From assembly GCA_017960985.1 (NCBI GenBank), contig JAGCYD010000071.1, positions 1 through 39,934 on the forward strand: a stretch of 39,934 nt of DNA. The letters are read 5' to 3'. Positions 18,178 through 26,033 of the stretch are shown here, in pieces. Under the pieces are notes generated by a model. It ran no database searches. It was not told the origin of the DNA and saw only the letters and a program-made list of their open reading frames with translations. Every line of letters begins with the position of its first letter. Position 1 is the first letter of the stretch. The position numbers and the translations under genes are program-made. Source of the DNA: Bacteroidaceae bacterium (GTDB taxonomy: Bacteria; Bacteroidota; Bacteroidia; Bacteroidales; Bacteroidaceae).

Positions 18178-18196
18178 CCTATTCTTGAACACTCCG

Positions 18197-19702
18197 TTAG
18201 AATGCCATAAACTTTCCAGCGAAATAGAGTGCAGAATAACCTATAACCATCGAGAAAATGCCGACGATGAGACCAATGCGGGCCATGTCGCGCTGCTCCA
18301 CGAGGTTGGTTGAATAGGCCAATGCGTTAGGTGGTGTAGAAATGGGGAGTACCATAGCGCTGCTGGCTGCTATGGCTACGCCAATCAGAATGGTGGATGT
18401 ACCTCCAATGGCATCGAGCTTGTCACCCATCGCAACACAAACTACCACAAGAATCGGCATGAGGAGAGCCGCTGTGGCAGAGTTGGAGATGAAGTTGGAG
18501 AGGATGTAGCAGATGAGACCTGAGAGTATCAGAACAAGAACGGGTGAGAAATCCCCGAACGGAATACTCTGTACGGCCAATTCTGCCAAACCCGACTGAT
18601 TGAGCCCGTAACCGAGGGCGAATCCGCCTGCCACCATCCAAATGACACTCCAGTTTATTTCTTCCAGGTCACTGCGCGAAATAACACCTGTAAGTGAGAA
18701 TACAACGAATGGAATGAGGGCTACGGTATAGCTGTTGATACCCGTCACGCTATCGAGTAACCAAAGGAGTACGGTTACGATAAAGGTCACGATGACAATC
18801 TTCGAATGAATACCTTTTTTCATGCCTCCCTCAATGGTAAGTTCGATGGTCTTCTGTGTGAATGGGAACATCTTCTGTAGGAGCACCCATGCGAAGAACA
18901 GCAACAGAATGACTAAAGGAGTCATAAGGAGCATCCACTGCCCGAAGCCAATTCCGAGATTCAGTCCCTCAGGGTCGTTCAGATACTTTAGGGCAATGGT
19001 GTTGGGTGGTGTACCGATAGGAGTACCCATACCGCCCAGATTGGCTGCGATGGGGATGGAGAGTGCCAGCGCGATGCGCCCTTTTCCGTTAGACGGTAAC
19101 TGTCGGAATACGGGGGTGAGGAAGGTGAGCATCATAGCTGCTGTGGCGGTGTTGGAAATGAACATAGAGAACAAACCAGTAATCAGCAGGAATCCCAGTA
19201 ATACCATGTTGCTTTTCTTGCCAAATGGTGCGAGCAGTACCTTTGCCAACTGGGCGTCAAGTCCTGTCTTTGTGGCTGCAATGGCGAGAATAAATCCTCC
19301 GATGAACAACATGATTACAGGGTCGGCAAAACATGCCATTACTCCCTTGTATGACAGCAACTGCCCAACATCGTCGGGGTTGCACAACGGTTTGATACCA
19401 GAGTCGCTACAAAATAGCAGTATCAAGCCAATGATGGCTACAGATGTGGCCCACGACGGAACGACTTCCATAATCCACATCAGCGTGGCGAACGCAAAGA
19501 TGGCGATGATGCGTTGCTGAATCACCGTTAGTCCTTCCATACCAAACGCACTACTTGGCAGATTCCAGAGGAAGAGTGTTACGATGACTACGACAACAGC
19601 CTCTGCCAATTTCTTCACAACATTACTGGGTTGGTACTTCTTTATATGGCGTATACGGTGGTATGCCTCTATCAGATTGTACCCATTGAAATTTTTGAAC
19701 AT
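18197..19702 (-). CDS. SLC13/DASS family sodium-coupled anion or dicarboxylate transporter
   Basis: A 501-residue inner-membrane protein with about 11-12 hydrophobic segments. The two family signature motifs are visible: SNTATAAMMLTFLTPVF in the first half and SNSATAALLMPIL in the second, which form the sodium and substrate sites in VcINDY-like transporters. Family members move succinate, other dicarboxylates, citrate or sulfate; dicarboxylate is the best guess. A cobalamin riboswitch lies upstream on the same strand with no other gene between. The start at 19702 gives a 35-residue polar N-terminus before the first membrane segment. A strong terminator follows, so it is a single-gene unit. 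Confidence 0.92.
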   Translation of the reverse strand: MFKNFNGYNLIEAYHRIRHIKKYQPSNVVKKLAEAVVVVIVTLFLWNLPSSAFGMEGLTVIQQRIIAIFAFATLMWIMEVVPSWATSVAIIGLILLFCSDSGIKPLCNPDDVGQLLSYKGVMACFADPVIMLFIGGFILAIAATKTGLDAQLAKVLLAPFGKKSNMVLLGFLLITGLFSMFISNTATAAMMLTFLTPVFRQLPSNGKGRIALALSIPIAANLGGMGTPIGTPPNTIALKYLNDPEGLNLGIGFGQWMLLMTPLVILLLFFAWVLLQKMFPFTQKTIELTIEGGMKKGIHSKIVIVTFIVTVLLWLLDSVTGINSYTVALIPFVVFSLTGVISRSDLEEINWSVIWMVAGGFALGYGLNQSGLAELAVQSIPFGDFSPVLVLILSGLICYILSNFISNSATAALLMPILVVVCVAMGDKLDAIGGTSTILIGVAIAASSAMVLPISTPPNALAYSTNLVEQRDMARIGLIVGIFSMVIGYSALYFAGKFMAF

Positions 19703-19921
19703 AATAAAACTATTTTAAGAACATGTAAAATCATTCATACATTCTATACCTTGCCGGGACTACTTGGCTTCAGCCTTGTCCCGACATCCCGTGCCACGAT
19801 ATGTCATGCGGACATATGCGATGGCATTGTCAACTACAGTTTACTGTGTTTTGTTCCTCCTGTTTTGCATTTTCCGAATCACCAGCCCATCCCCAGGGTG
19901 CTTTGTGTTGACTCTTGCAAG
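19703..19921 (-). other. long leader between riboswitch and transporter
   Basis: About 219 bp with no gene on either strand. It contains a CTCTTGCAAGAG palindrome next to the aptamer and a hairpin at 19755-19783 (CGGGAC/GTCCCG outer stem and GGCT/AGCC inner stem). No T-run follows the hairpin on the minus strand. A very short frame on the minus strand (about 15 codons, near 19770-19805) could exist but has no support. The region probably contains the expression platform, whose mechanism I cannot decide. Confidence 0.5.
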
Positions 19922-20107
19922 AGGCAGGTCTTCTGACTTTGTCGTCCGGTCGCAAACGCCTTCCCGAAAATCTCAGTGGCATATTGTTTGCCGGTAGAAT
20001 ACGACTTACAGCTGCGGGACAGTCCGGGATTTACACCCGATTCCCTTTTAATCTCTCTGAACTCGACCAGTCATGTCTTACGACAAGACCATGCAAGGGA
20101 GAGAACC
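19922..20107 (-). promoter_or_regulatory. cobalamin riboswitch aptamer
   Basis: Read on the minus strand it has the conserved AdoCbl/cobalamin elements in order: GGGAATCGGGTG, AATCCCGGAC, the B12-box core GTCCCGCAGCTGTAAG (complement of about 20005-20020), GCCACTGA (19973-19980), GGGAAGGCG (19957-19965), and the 3' closing AGAAGACCTGCC (19923-19934). This is a full-length class I-type aptamer that binds B12 and normally lowers expression when B12 is plentiful. The only gene downstream on this strand is the SLC13 transporter. Confidence 0.94.
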
Positions 20108-20118
20108 AATTGCGAATG

Positions 20119-20126
20119 TAAAGTTA
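20119..20126 (-). promoter_or_regulatory. possible -7 box of the riboswitch transcript (TAACTTTA)
   Basis: On the minus strand TAACTTTA differs from TAnnTTTG at the last base and lies about 12 bp before the first conserved riboswitch base. The -33 region is weak. Confidence 0.35.
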
Positions 20127-20197
20127 CGCAAAATTTTCGAAAGCCACGAATGGTTCTTTCTACAAAATGTCGTTAAATGGCCCAAATAGATGTTTAG

Positions 20198-20228
20198 CCG
20201 AAGAGTTGGACCATGTTCGACTCTTCGC
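20198..20228 (-). terminator. hairpin downstream of radA
   Basis: CGAAGAGT and ACTCTTCG form an 8-bp stem with a loop of about 13 bases, 44 bp past the radA stop. No T-run follows on the minus strand, so its role as a terminator is uncertain. Confidence 0.35.
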
Positions 20229-20271
20229 CGTCATGGTATAACTGATGCAAGCATCGTTTTGCTCATTTAAC

Positions 20272-21675
20272 TTATCCGAAGAGTTCCCTTACGGCCTCGG
20301 CAACGCGACGGACGGGAACGAGTTCGAGTTTAAGATGTTTTTTGTCTATCCCTTTTATGCCTTGGGCAGGCACAAGCATACGGCGGAAACCAAGTTTTTC
20401 GGCTTCTGCAATACGCTGTTCGAGACGGGCAACAGGGCGAATTTCACCACTGAGACCCACTTCGCCGCACATACAGGTATCGGTGTCGATGGCAGCATCT
20501 ACATTGCTCGACAGGACAGCAGCGATAACACTGAGGTCCATGGCAGGGTCGGTGACACGAAGTCCACCGGCGATGTTCAAGAATACATCTTTCTGGGCGA
20601 GTTTGAAACCCACACGCTTCTCCAATACGGCAAGTAGCATACCCAGACGACGGTTGTCGAAACCAGTGGCAGAACGCTGTGGTGTACCGTATGCGGCGGT
20701 GGAGACGAGTGCCTGCGTTTCGATAAGCAAGGGGCGTACTCCCTCGATGGCTGAACAAATGGCGATGCCACTCAATCCTTCGCGTCCTTCGGTAAGCAAC
20801 AACTCACTGGGATTCGACACCTGACGGAGCCCGCCTTGCAGCATTTCGTAGATACCGAGTTCGGATGTACTACCGAAGCGGTTCTTCTGACTACGCAGGA
20901 TGCGGTACATATAGTGTTGGTCACCCTCGAACTGTAATACGCAATCTACGATGTGCTCCAATACTTTGGGGCCAGCCAAAGTGCCCTCCTTCGTGATGTG
21001 TCCGATAAGGATGACGGAGCATCCCCCAGACTTAACAAACTTCAATAGTGATGCGGCACATTCGCGTATCTGACTGAGACTGCCGGGCGAAGACTCAACT
21101 CCTTCTGTCGAGATGGTTTGTATGGAATCGATGACCACGATGTCGGGCTGCTCCGCTTCGATGTGTTCGTAGATAGCCTCCAATGAGGTCTCACATAATA
21201 TGAGGAGGTTGGAGGTGAGGGATGAGAGGTGAGAGGATTCTGACAAGCGGTCTGCCCTCAACTTGATTTGTCGGGCACTTTCCTCACCACTGACATACAG
21301 AATCTTCTTATCTTTCAGTCGGAGTACGGTTTGCAAAACGAGCGTACTCTTGCCGATACCTGGCTCACCGCCTAAAAGGACAAGACTACCTTGTACCAAA
21401 CCGCCACCTAATACTCGGTTTAGTTCACCGTCGCCCATGTCCAGACGCACTTCGGCATCGGCCTCAATTTCCTGAACCGCCACGGGACGGTTTGAGAGTG
21501 GAGAGTGGAGAGTGGATAGTGGAGAGTATTTTGAATTTTGAATTTTGGATTGGCCTCCGGCCACTCTTATCTCCTTCATCGTGTTCCACTGCCCACAGGC
21601 AGGGCATTTCCCAACCCATTTTGCTGATTCTTGTCCGCACTCTTCGCAGACATACATGGTTTTGTCTTTTGCCAT
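20272..21675 (-). CDS. radA: DNA repair protein RadA
   Basis: RadA (Sms) is a RecA-like helicase that drives branch migration in recombination. The 467-residue protein has the zinc finger C10/C13/C24/C27, Walker A GGEPGIGKS (102-110), the hallmark KNRFG (264-268) and a C-terminal Lon-protease-like domain. Two short stretches are unlike other RadA proteins: residues 42-62 (Ser, Lys, Leu and Pro rich, between zinc finger and ATPase) and about 145-155 (Ser and Leu rich). Their DNA is simple-repeat-like (see repeats). Both are in frame, so the protein should still be made. It starts 6 bp after the nitroreductase stop and is likely cotranscribed. Confidence 0.96.
   Translation of the reverse strand: MAKDKTMYVCEECGQESAKWVGKCPACGQWNTMKEIRVAGGQSKIQNSKYSPLSTLHSPLSNRPVAVQEIEADAEVRLDMGDGELNRVLGGGLVQGSLVLLGGEPGIGKSTLVLQTVLRLKDKKILYVSGEESARQIKLRADRLSESSHLSSLTSNLLILCETSLEAIYEHIEAEQPDIVVIDSIQTISTEGVESSPGSLSQIRECAASLLKFVKSGGCSVILIGHITKEGTLAGPKVLEHIVDCVLQFEGDQHYMYRILRSQKNRFGSTSELGIYEMLQGGLRQVSNPSELLLTEGREGLSGIAICSAIEGVRPLLIETQALVSTAAYGTPQRSATGFDNRRLGMLLAVLEKRVGFKLAQKDVFLNIAGGLRVTDPAMDLSVIAAVLSSNVDAAIDTDTCMCGEVGLSGEIRPVARLEQRIAEAEKLGFRRMLVPAQGIKGIDKKHLKLELVPVRRVAEAVRELFG
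21201..21238. repeat. in-frame GAGG/GTGAG-type repeat inside radA
   Basis: The plus strand is a run of purine-rich near-repeats (GGAGGTTGGAGGTGAGGGATG then AGAGGTGAGAGG). It encodes the Ser/Leu-rich insert near RadA residues 145-155, just after the ADRL segment, where homologues have a shorter loop. Confidence 0.6.
21492..21553. repeat. in-frame GAGAGTG and TTGAATT repeats inside radA
   Basis: Four to five copies of a GAGAGTG-like word are followed by TTTTGAA words. They encode RadA residues of about 42-62 in the linker after the zinc finger. The words belong to the same family as the intergenic fillers at 1-23, 17095-17116 and 36811-36834. Confidence 0.65.
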
Positions 21676-21681
21676 AATGAT

Positions 21682-22317
21682 TTATTTGCCGTACTCGTTG
21701 TAGGAGACATTCTCGGGCTTCCACTTGTCCTTGGGTTCTGGTTGCTCTGCGGGATGTCCTATAACAATGGTGCAAAGTGGTATGAGTGTGGAGGGCAAAT
21801 GTAGTGCTTCGCTGACAGATGCGATGCGCTCTTCTATGGGATATGCAGCCGTCCATACGGCACCTAATCCTAAGGCATGAGCCGCCAACAGGATATTTTC
21901 GGTGGCAGCCGAGCAATCCTGAATCCAGAACTGCTGTCCGACTCCTTCGAGGGTCTTAGTCAGGTCGCCGCAAACCACGATGGCCAAAGCGGCTTGTTGC
22001 AACATTTGTGGCTGGAAACTACCGGCAGCCAGTTCTTCCAGTTTGGCCTTGTCGGTTATGGCGATAAAGTGCCAGGGCTGTGCATTGACGGCCGTTGGGG
22101 CAGCCATACCGGCGCGCAACAATACTTCAATGGAATCTGCTCCGATGGGTTGGTCGGTGTAGGCGCGTATGCTGGTGCGTGTCATGATACAATCAATCAT
22201 GGCTTGACCGTTGTTTTCTGTCGTCTCATTGTCGGATTTGTTGCAACCCGTTGTGGCTGTTGCGGCTACGAGCATTAGAGCGAGTGCCTGCAGATGGTTG
22301 ATAATGTTCTTTTTCAT
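21682..22317 (-). CDS. nitroreductase family lipoprotein
   Basis: A flavin-dependent nitroreductase-fold protein of 211 residues. After a signal sequence with lipobox ending at C25 (ATATTGC) come MTRTSIRAYTD, GMAAPTAVNAQPWHF (FMN site) and LGLGAVWTAAYP. A lipid-anchored nitroreductase is unusual in general but seen in Bacteroidetes; the substrate is unknown. The ATG at 22317 starts the signal peptide, and an in-frame ATG 30 bp upstream adds an unlikely N-terminus. A -7 box lies at 22345-22352. radA follows after 6 bp. Confidence 0.9.
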   Translation of the reverse strand: MKKNIINHLQALALMLVAATATTGCNKSDNETTENNGQAMIDCIMTRTSIRAYTDQPIGADSIEVLLRAGMAAPTAVNAQPWHFIAITDKAKLEELAAGSFQPQMLQQAALAIVVCGDLTKTLEGVGQQFWIQDCSAATENILLAAHALGLGAVWTAAYPIEERIASVSEALHLPSTLIPLCTIVIGHPAEQPEPKDKWKPENVSYNEYGK

Positions 22318-22344
22318 CGTATTGAATATTGGTACATATTGTTG

Positions 22345-22352
22345 CAAATATA
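22345..22352 (-). promoter_or_regulatory. -7 box (TATATTTG) for nitroreductase-radA
   Basis: On the minus strand TATATTTG lies 27 bp before the chosen start and overlaps the upstream alternative ATG, which argues against that alternative. No clear -33 TTTG is seen. Confidence 0.55.
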
Positions 22353-22449
22353 CGAAGAAATCCGTAGAAACGGTTGTTTTCTTCTTCTTTTTTGCGCTTA
22401 TCCTGCAATCTGTTTTGAACGATGTCTTTTATGGGGGCTCTTTCGACCT

Positions 22450-23415
22450 AACTTCTTCGAGGACATCAGTTCCAGTGCCGACGGTGGCTTGTATGCCGAA
22501 CTGGTGCAGAATGGTTCGTTCGAGTTTAATGCCAACGAACGCGACGGTTGGGGACCGCTGACGGCATGGAGGATAATCCGTCCCGGACATTCATTGGGCT
22601 TCGTGCAGCCCTCGACGAAGTCGGAGCCGGCCGCCGGCTACAATTCCCAGACCAGCGTGCAGCTCCATGCCGAGCGCGTCAAGGAATATTACGACTACAA
22701 CGGTTGGAAAGGATTTGGTTTGCAGAACGACGGCTTCGACGGCATCTGCGTAAAGGCTGGTGAGAAATACGACTTCTCCATGCGCGCAGCTAACATTGGC
22801 AATGCTGCCAAGCAAGTGCGCATCGCCCTTGTGGAGCCGCAGGGTTGGGGCAAGGAGCCGAAACTGCTCTGCGAAACTACAATGTCGCTGTCCTCAGCCG
22901 ATTGGACGAAGTACACGGCCACGCTGACACCCAATGCTGACTGTAAGAAAGCAGCTCTGCAGATACTATTGCTTACCGAGGGCGACATTCTTCTCGACGA
23001 TGTGTCGCTCATGCCACAGGATACCTATAAAGGACATGGGCTTCGTAAGGATTTGGCTGAGGCTTTGGCCAATCTACATCCAAAGTTCATGCGCTTTCCA
23101 GGCGGTTGCGTAGTACATGGCGGTGGCGATGGTTTTTGGAATACCTATCGTTGGAAGCAGACTATCGGTCCGAAAGAGCAACGCCGGCAGATGAAGAACA
23201 CTTGGGGCTATCATCAGTCGATGGGCCTCGGCTACTACGAGTATTTCCAGTTGTGCGAGGATATAGGTATGCAGCCGCTGCCCATTCTGCCCTGTGGCGT
23301 ATCGTGTCAGGGCGCCAATGGCGGTTGGGGCATGAGAGGACAGGCGCAAGATGTGGCGCCGATGGAGGAAATGGACGAATGGGTACAGGATGCACTCGAC
23401 CTGATAGAATGGGCA
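22450..23415 (+). pseudogene. truncated alpha-L-arabinofuranosidase (GH51) fragment
   Basis: A 322-codon in-frame piece of a GH51 enzyme. It starts at the FFEDIS motif, thus lacking the signal peptide and about 39 residues that the copy at 39485 has, and it stops after DALDLIEWA. The carbohydrate-binding-like part and the start of the catalytic barrel (RFPGGCVVHG, YRWKQTIGP, GLGYYEYFQLCEDIG) remain. The two catalytic glutamates of GH51 lie further downstream in intact enzymes and are absent, so it cannot be active. The right end is joined head-on to a DUF4252 fragment. The open frame continues to 23505 only by reading that neighbour backwards. Confidence 0.88.
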
Positions 23416-23533
23416 CATGCACCATCTTCACTCCCTCGTGGTCCTTGTATTTGTCAAACACCTCGCGTTGAGCGTTGGCCGTTGCACCCATTGTCAGCAA
23501 CATAGCCATTATGGCAATTCTCATTGATTTCAT
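23411..23533 (-). pseudogene. N-terminal fragment of a DUF4252-like exported protein
   Basis: The minus strand encodes a start with a signal peptide (MRIAIMAMLLTMGATANAQ) and then VFDKYKDHEGVKMVHVP, which resembles the beginning of DUF4252 proteins (FDKY...GV..V). After about 41 residues the frame enters the antisense strand of the GH51 fragment and ends at 23162. The family call rests on a short stretch and is tentative. Confidence 0.6.
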
Positions 23534-23630
23534 TTCTCTTGGTCTTTAATGTTGATACTCGTTTTTTGCGCGCTCTCAACTATTCAGACGTAAGAACGAA
23601 ACATTTTGTGACACGCAAAGCAAGAAATTT

Positions 23631-24302
23631 TCATTTCATCAGTATTTTCTTGATTTGTGCCTCGCTGGCCTGGGGTAGGAGGGAGGAGAGGTGACTGAAC
23701 ATCCGTTGGTATGACTCTTCGGGTGTGCGGTCACATTGACAAGCCTCGTGTCCCAATAAAGCTTCGGGCGTGGTGAGTAACGACCATCCCCAGCCATATT
23801 CGTGATTGTGGCGGTCGCGCGGATAGACGAAATCCTCCGTAATGATGTAGCAACCCATCTGCAAGCGAGTAATATACGAATCGAAACGACTTCGCATCCG
23901 TGGTCCCGTGAAACCACACTCTGCACGCAACTGCCTTGTGATGAGACTCTCATGCTCACGCAGCGTTTGCAGAATCATGTCTTCGATGGAACCCTCCTCG
24001 GGTGCCGGCATACGGCTGCGGCGGTAGTTCATCAGGTCTGGCCACCATTCTCGACTTACGAAACCTGCCTTTCCAGCGAAGAACTTGCCATAGACACAAG
24101 GACTTCCCGTCACTATGGGACCTTTCCATTTCCACAAAGGCCAGTCCCAGCCCCCGTCGGGGAACACCATATAGCGGCACTCCTCATCGGCCATCTCTTC
24201 AGCCGAGAATCCCCTAATACCACTGTCTAACAAGGGCAGGAACCCAATCTCCTGTATCAGGTCCATCATCCCCATTTGGTCGTGAATCTCAAATCGTGCC
24301 AT
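23631..24302 (-). CDS. AlkZ-related protein (winged-helix type, tentative)
   Basis: A complete 223-residue protein. It resembles a Bacteroidetes group that I recall as AlkZ-related, named after the DNA glycosylase of interstrand crosslinks; this name is from memory and its enzymatic role is not shown. Visible features are MARFEIHDQMGMMDLIQEIGF, VFPDGGWDWPLWKWKGPIV, a winged-helix-like middle (ESLITRQLRAECGF, then RFDSYITRLQMGCYII) and an Arg/Trp-rich GWGWSLLTTPEALLG end. The first 33 codons are duplicated at 34280-34378. The native promoter may have been replaced, because the island starts right behind its start codon. Confidence 0.65.
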   Translation of the reverse strand: MARFEIHDQMGMMDLIQEIGFLPLLDSGIRGFSAEEMADEECRYMVFPDGGWDWPLWKWKGPIVTGSPCVYGKFFAGKAGFVSREWWPDLMNYRRSRMPAPEEGSIEDMILQTLREHESLITRQLRAECGFTGPRMRSRFDSYITRLQMGCYIITEDFVYPRDRHNHEYGWGWSLLTTPEALLGHEACQCDRTPEESYQRMFSHLSSLLPQASEAQIKKILMK

Positions 24303-24303
24303 A
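24204..24303. repeat. 100-bp direct repeat, left copy
   Basis: Covers the start codon and first 33 codons of the AlkZ-related gene (on the minus strand). It matches 34280-34379 in the same orientation with a constant offset of 10076 and one mismatch. The 9976 bp between the copies is the AT-rich island. Confidence 0.92.
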
Positions 24304-24331
24304 ACGCTCTTGTTTCATTATCTTCGCCACG

Positions 24332-24425
24332 AAGGTACGATTAAGTGAGCGAAAATGCAAACAAGTTTGCGGTTTTCCGAGCGAGAGTACCTAAAAACGC
24401 AGTTTTAAGGTACGATTAAGCGAGC
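24332..24425. repeat. short direct and inverted repeats at the island's left edge
   Basis: AAGGTACGATTAAGTGAGC (24332-24350) recurs at 24407-24425 with one mismatch. Between them GTACCT...AGGTAC (24387-24413) forms an inverted repeat. The segment is noncoding and precedes the RhuM remnant. Confidence 0.6.
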
Positions 24426-24441
24426 AGAAAGACAAATCTAT

Positions 24442-24621
24442 ATGAACTTGACGCAAGAGCAGTTGGCAACTATTTATCAGACTACTCAGGAGAATGTTTC
24501 AATGCATATCTCCAATATTTATACGGATAAAGAACTCGACAAAGAGGGAACTTATAAGAAATTCTTATTAGTTCATCTAGAAGGAAAAAGACAAGTACGT
24601 CGCAATAGTTTGAGAGTTTGA
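24442..24621 (+). pseudogene. RhuM-family N-terminal remnant
   Basis: A 59-codon frame encoding NLTQEQLATIYQTTQENVS and then MHISNIYTDKELDKEGTYKKF, which matches the N-terminal helix-turn-helix-like part of RhuM (virulence RhuM) proteins, usually over 250 residues long. It breaks off after KRQVRRNSLRV with a stop codon, just where the family would go on with an NLD-type core. A leftover of a mobile-element cargo gene is likely; a short functional DNA-binding protein is possible but less so. Confidence 0.65.
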
Positions 24622-24656
24622 AAGAGATTAAATACAGAAAGATAAGCTGGCTTAAT

Positions 24657-25895
24657 TTAAAAGAAATAAGCTGCAATACCTGCTGCAAGTAAGGTTAATA
24701 TGATAACCATACCCCATCCTGGCTGAGAATTTAGTTGGTGTTCTAAATCCTTGATTTGAGAAGAATAGAGTGTAACCTGCTTGGCATAGTCCGTGTTCTT
24801 TTTAGTTAAGTCTGCAAGGGTAATGTTTATTTTGTCAAGGCTTGTTTGCAACTTTATATTTTGATTTTTTGCTTCCAAGAGTTGGGCGTTATGTAGTTTC
24901 TGCCCTTCTTCGTGGGCCTTCGTCATAGCCTTCATTTGATCTGTTAAAGCTACATTTTGTTTACGAGTCTCTGTAAGTTGCTGTTCAAATTGCTTCTTAA
25001 CTTCGTTGACCAGCGCTGCCTTTGATTTGGCACGTTGCTCAATCACCTCATTTACCATGTTGCTGAAATAAGTACCCAAGGCAAAGGGTACGTCAATTTC
25101 TTTATCTACAAGTTTTTTAATGAAAGCTTTTTCGTCTGGGTGCCCAACCGCAGCAATTACAGGAGTCTTCATTTGTACTATTGTCTGTAGGACATCCAAA
25201 TTGTCAAGGGCTCCCCAATCTTTCTCGCCTCCACCACCTCTAACAAGTGCAATCGCATCATAGCCCTTCGAATCTTGTTGCTTAAGCATACTTGTTAGAT
25301 CTATAGGACGGGCAAAACTACAACGCATTCTTGTGAACTGCACCTTTTCTTTGGCAGCAGCATTTAGGCCTCTGTTGAAGTCAGTTTCAGTTATTGCTGT
25401 CTCTGCGATAATCAGTCCAATGACAGGTCGTTTATCTTCATAAAGAATACTTTCGAGGATTGTATCTACATTCTTTCCCTTACTCTTATTCTTCATCAGG
25501 AGGAGTCCATTTTTTCGGACATCTTCTTGTGAAACAACATCTGTCTGAACTGTCTCTGCCCAATTTACTTCGAGAATCAGTTGAATAGAACTATATGCAT
25601 TCTGCACGTTGTATTCAAGAATCCCAGCGATATTTACTAAACTGCCTGGTTTCAGTTGGCTTCGTACGCTCAATGGTATTTTTATGTTCAAATAACTATT
25701 ACTCGAAGCATCCTTTATACAATCATAACAGAATCCTTGATACACTTGTCCTTTTCCTTGCATATAAACACCTTGCATAAATATACGCAATTGCCCTTGA
25801 CGATTTGTGTAATACTCTGTAGTTAATTTCCCTTTATAGATGTTCAGGATTTCGGAGGGCGCGTAATAGCGTGTTAATGTTGTTTCTTGTGCCAT
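24657..25895 (-). CDS. ExoVII large subunit (XseA)-like protein with C-terminal membrane anchor
   Basis: A 412-residue protein with the XseA layout: an N-terminal OB-fold-like region (about 10-110), a nuclease-like core (about 125-290) with VRGGGGEKDW (218-227, compare RGGGSxEDLW) and TPVIAAVGHPDE (244-255, compare PVISAIGHExD), and a long Gln/Lys-rich coiled coil (about 285-390). It ends in a hydrophobic segment (394-412) that should anchor it in the membrane, which normal XseA lacks. The usual RAPTPTAAAE segment is replaced (VPFALGTYFSN), so nuclease activity is uncertain. No XseB-like partner is nearby. It is divergent from the CHAT gene. Confidence 0.82.
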   Translation of the reverse strand: MAQETTLTRYYAPSEILNIYKGKLTTEYYTNRQGQLRIFMQGVYMQGKGQVYQGFCYDCIKDASSNSYLNIKIPLSVRSQLKPGSLVNIAGILEYNVQNAYSSIQLILEVNWAETVQTDVVSQEDVRKNGLLLMKNKSKGKNVDTILESILYEDKRPVIGLIIAETAITETDFNRGLNAAAKEKVQFTRMRCSFARPIDLTSMLKQQDSKGYDAIALVRGGGGEKDWGALDNLDVLQTIVQMKTPVIAAVGHPDEKAFIKKLVDKEIDVPFALGTYFSNMVNEVIEQRAKSKAALVNEVKKQFEQQLTETRKQNVALTDQMKAMTKAHEEGQKLHNAQLLEAKNQNIKLQTSLDKINITLADLTKKNTDYAKQVTLYSSQIKDLEHQLNSQPGWGMVIILTLLAAGIAAYFF

Positions 25896-26008
25896 AATAT
25901 TGTTCCTTTTTTTAACTCTTTATACCTCGGCATGTTGAAAAGTAACCGAATTCTGACCATGAAATAAGATTAAACCATAAATAATATACTTCATTGTGTG
26001 GAAAAGCT

Positions 26009-26016
26009 TATCTTTG
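26009..26016 (+). promoter_or_regulatory. -7 box (TATCTTTG) of the TPR-CHAT gene
   Basis: TATCTTTG lies 17 bp before the ATG at 26034, so the ATG at 25998 would be outside the transcript. A well-spaced -33 TTTG is missing. Confidence 0.6.
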
Positions 26017-26033
26017 TGGCAAAGATTAATACT

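Noticed and set aside
23162..23533. 123-residue protein on the minus strand
   Set aside because: Only the first 41 residues look like a gene; the rest is the antisense of the GH51 fragment.
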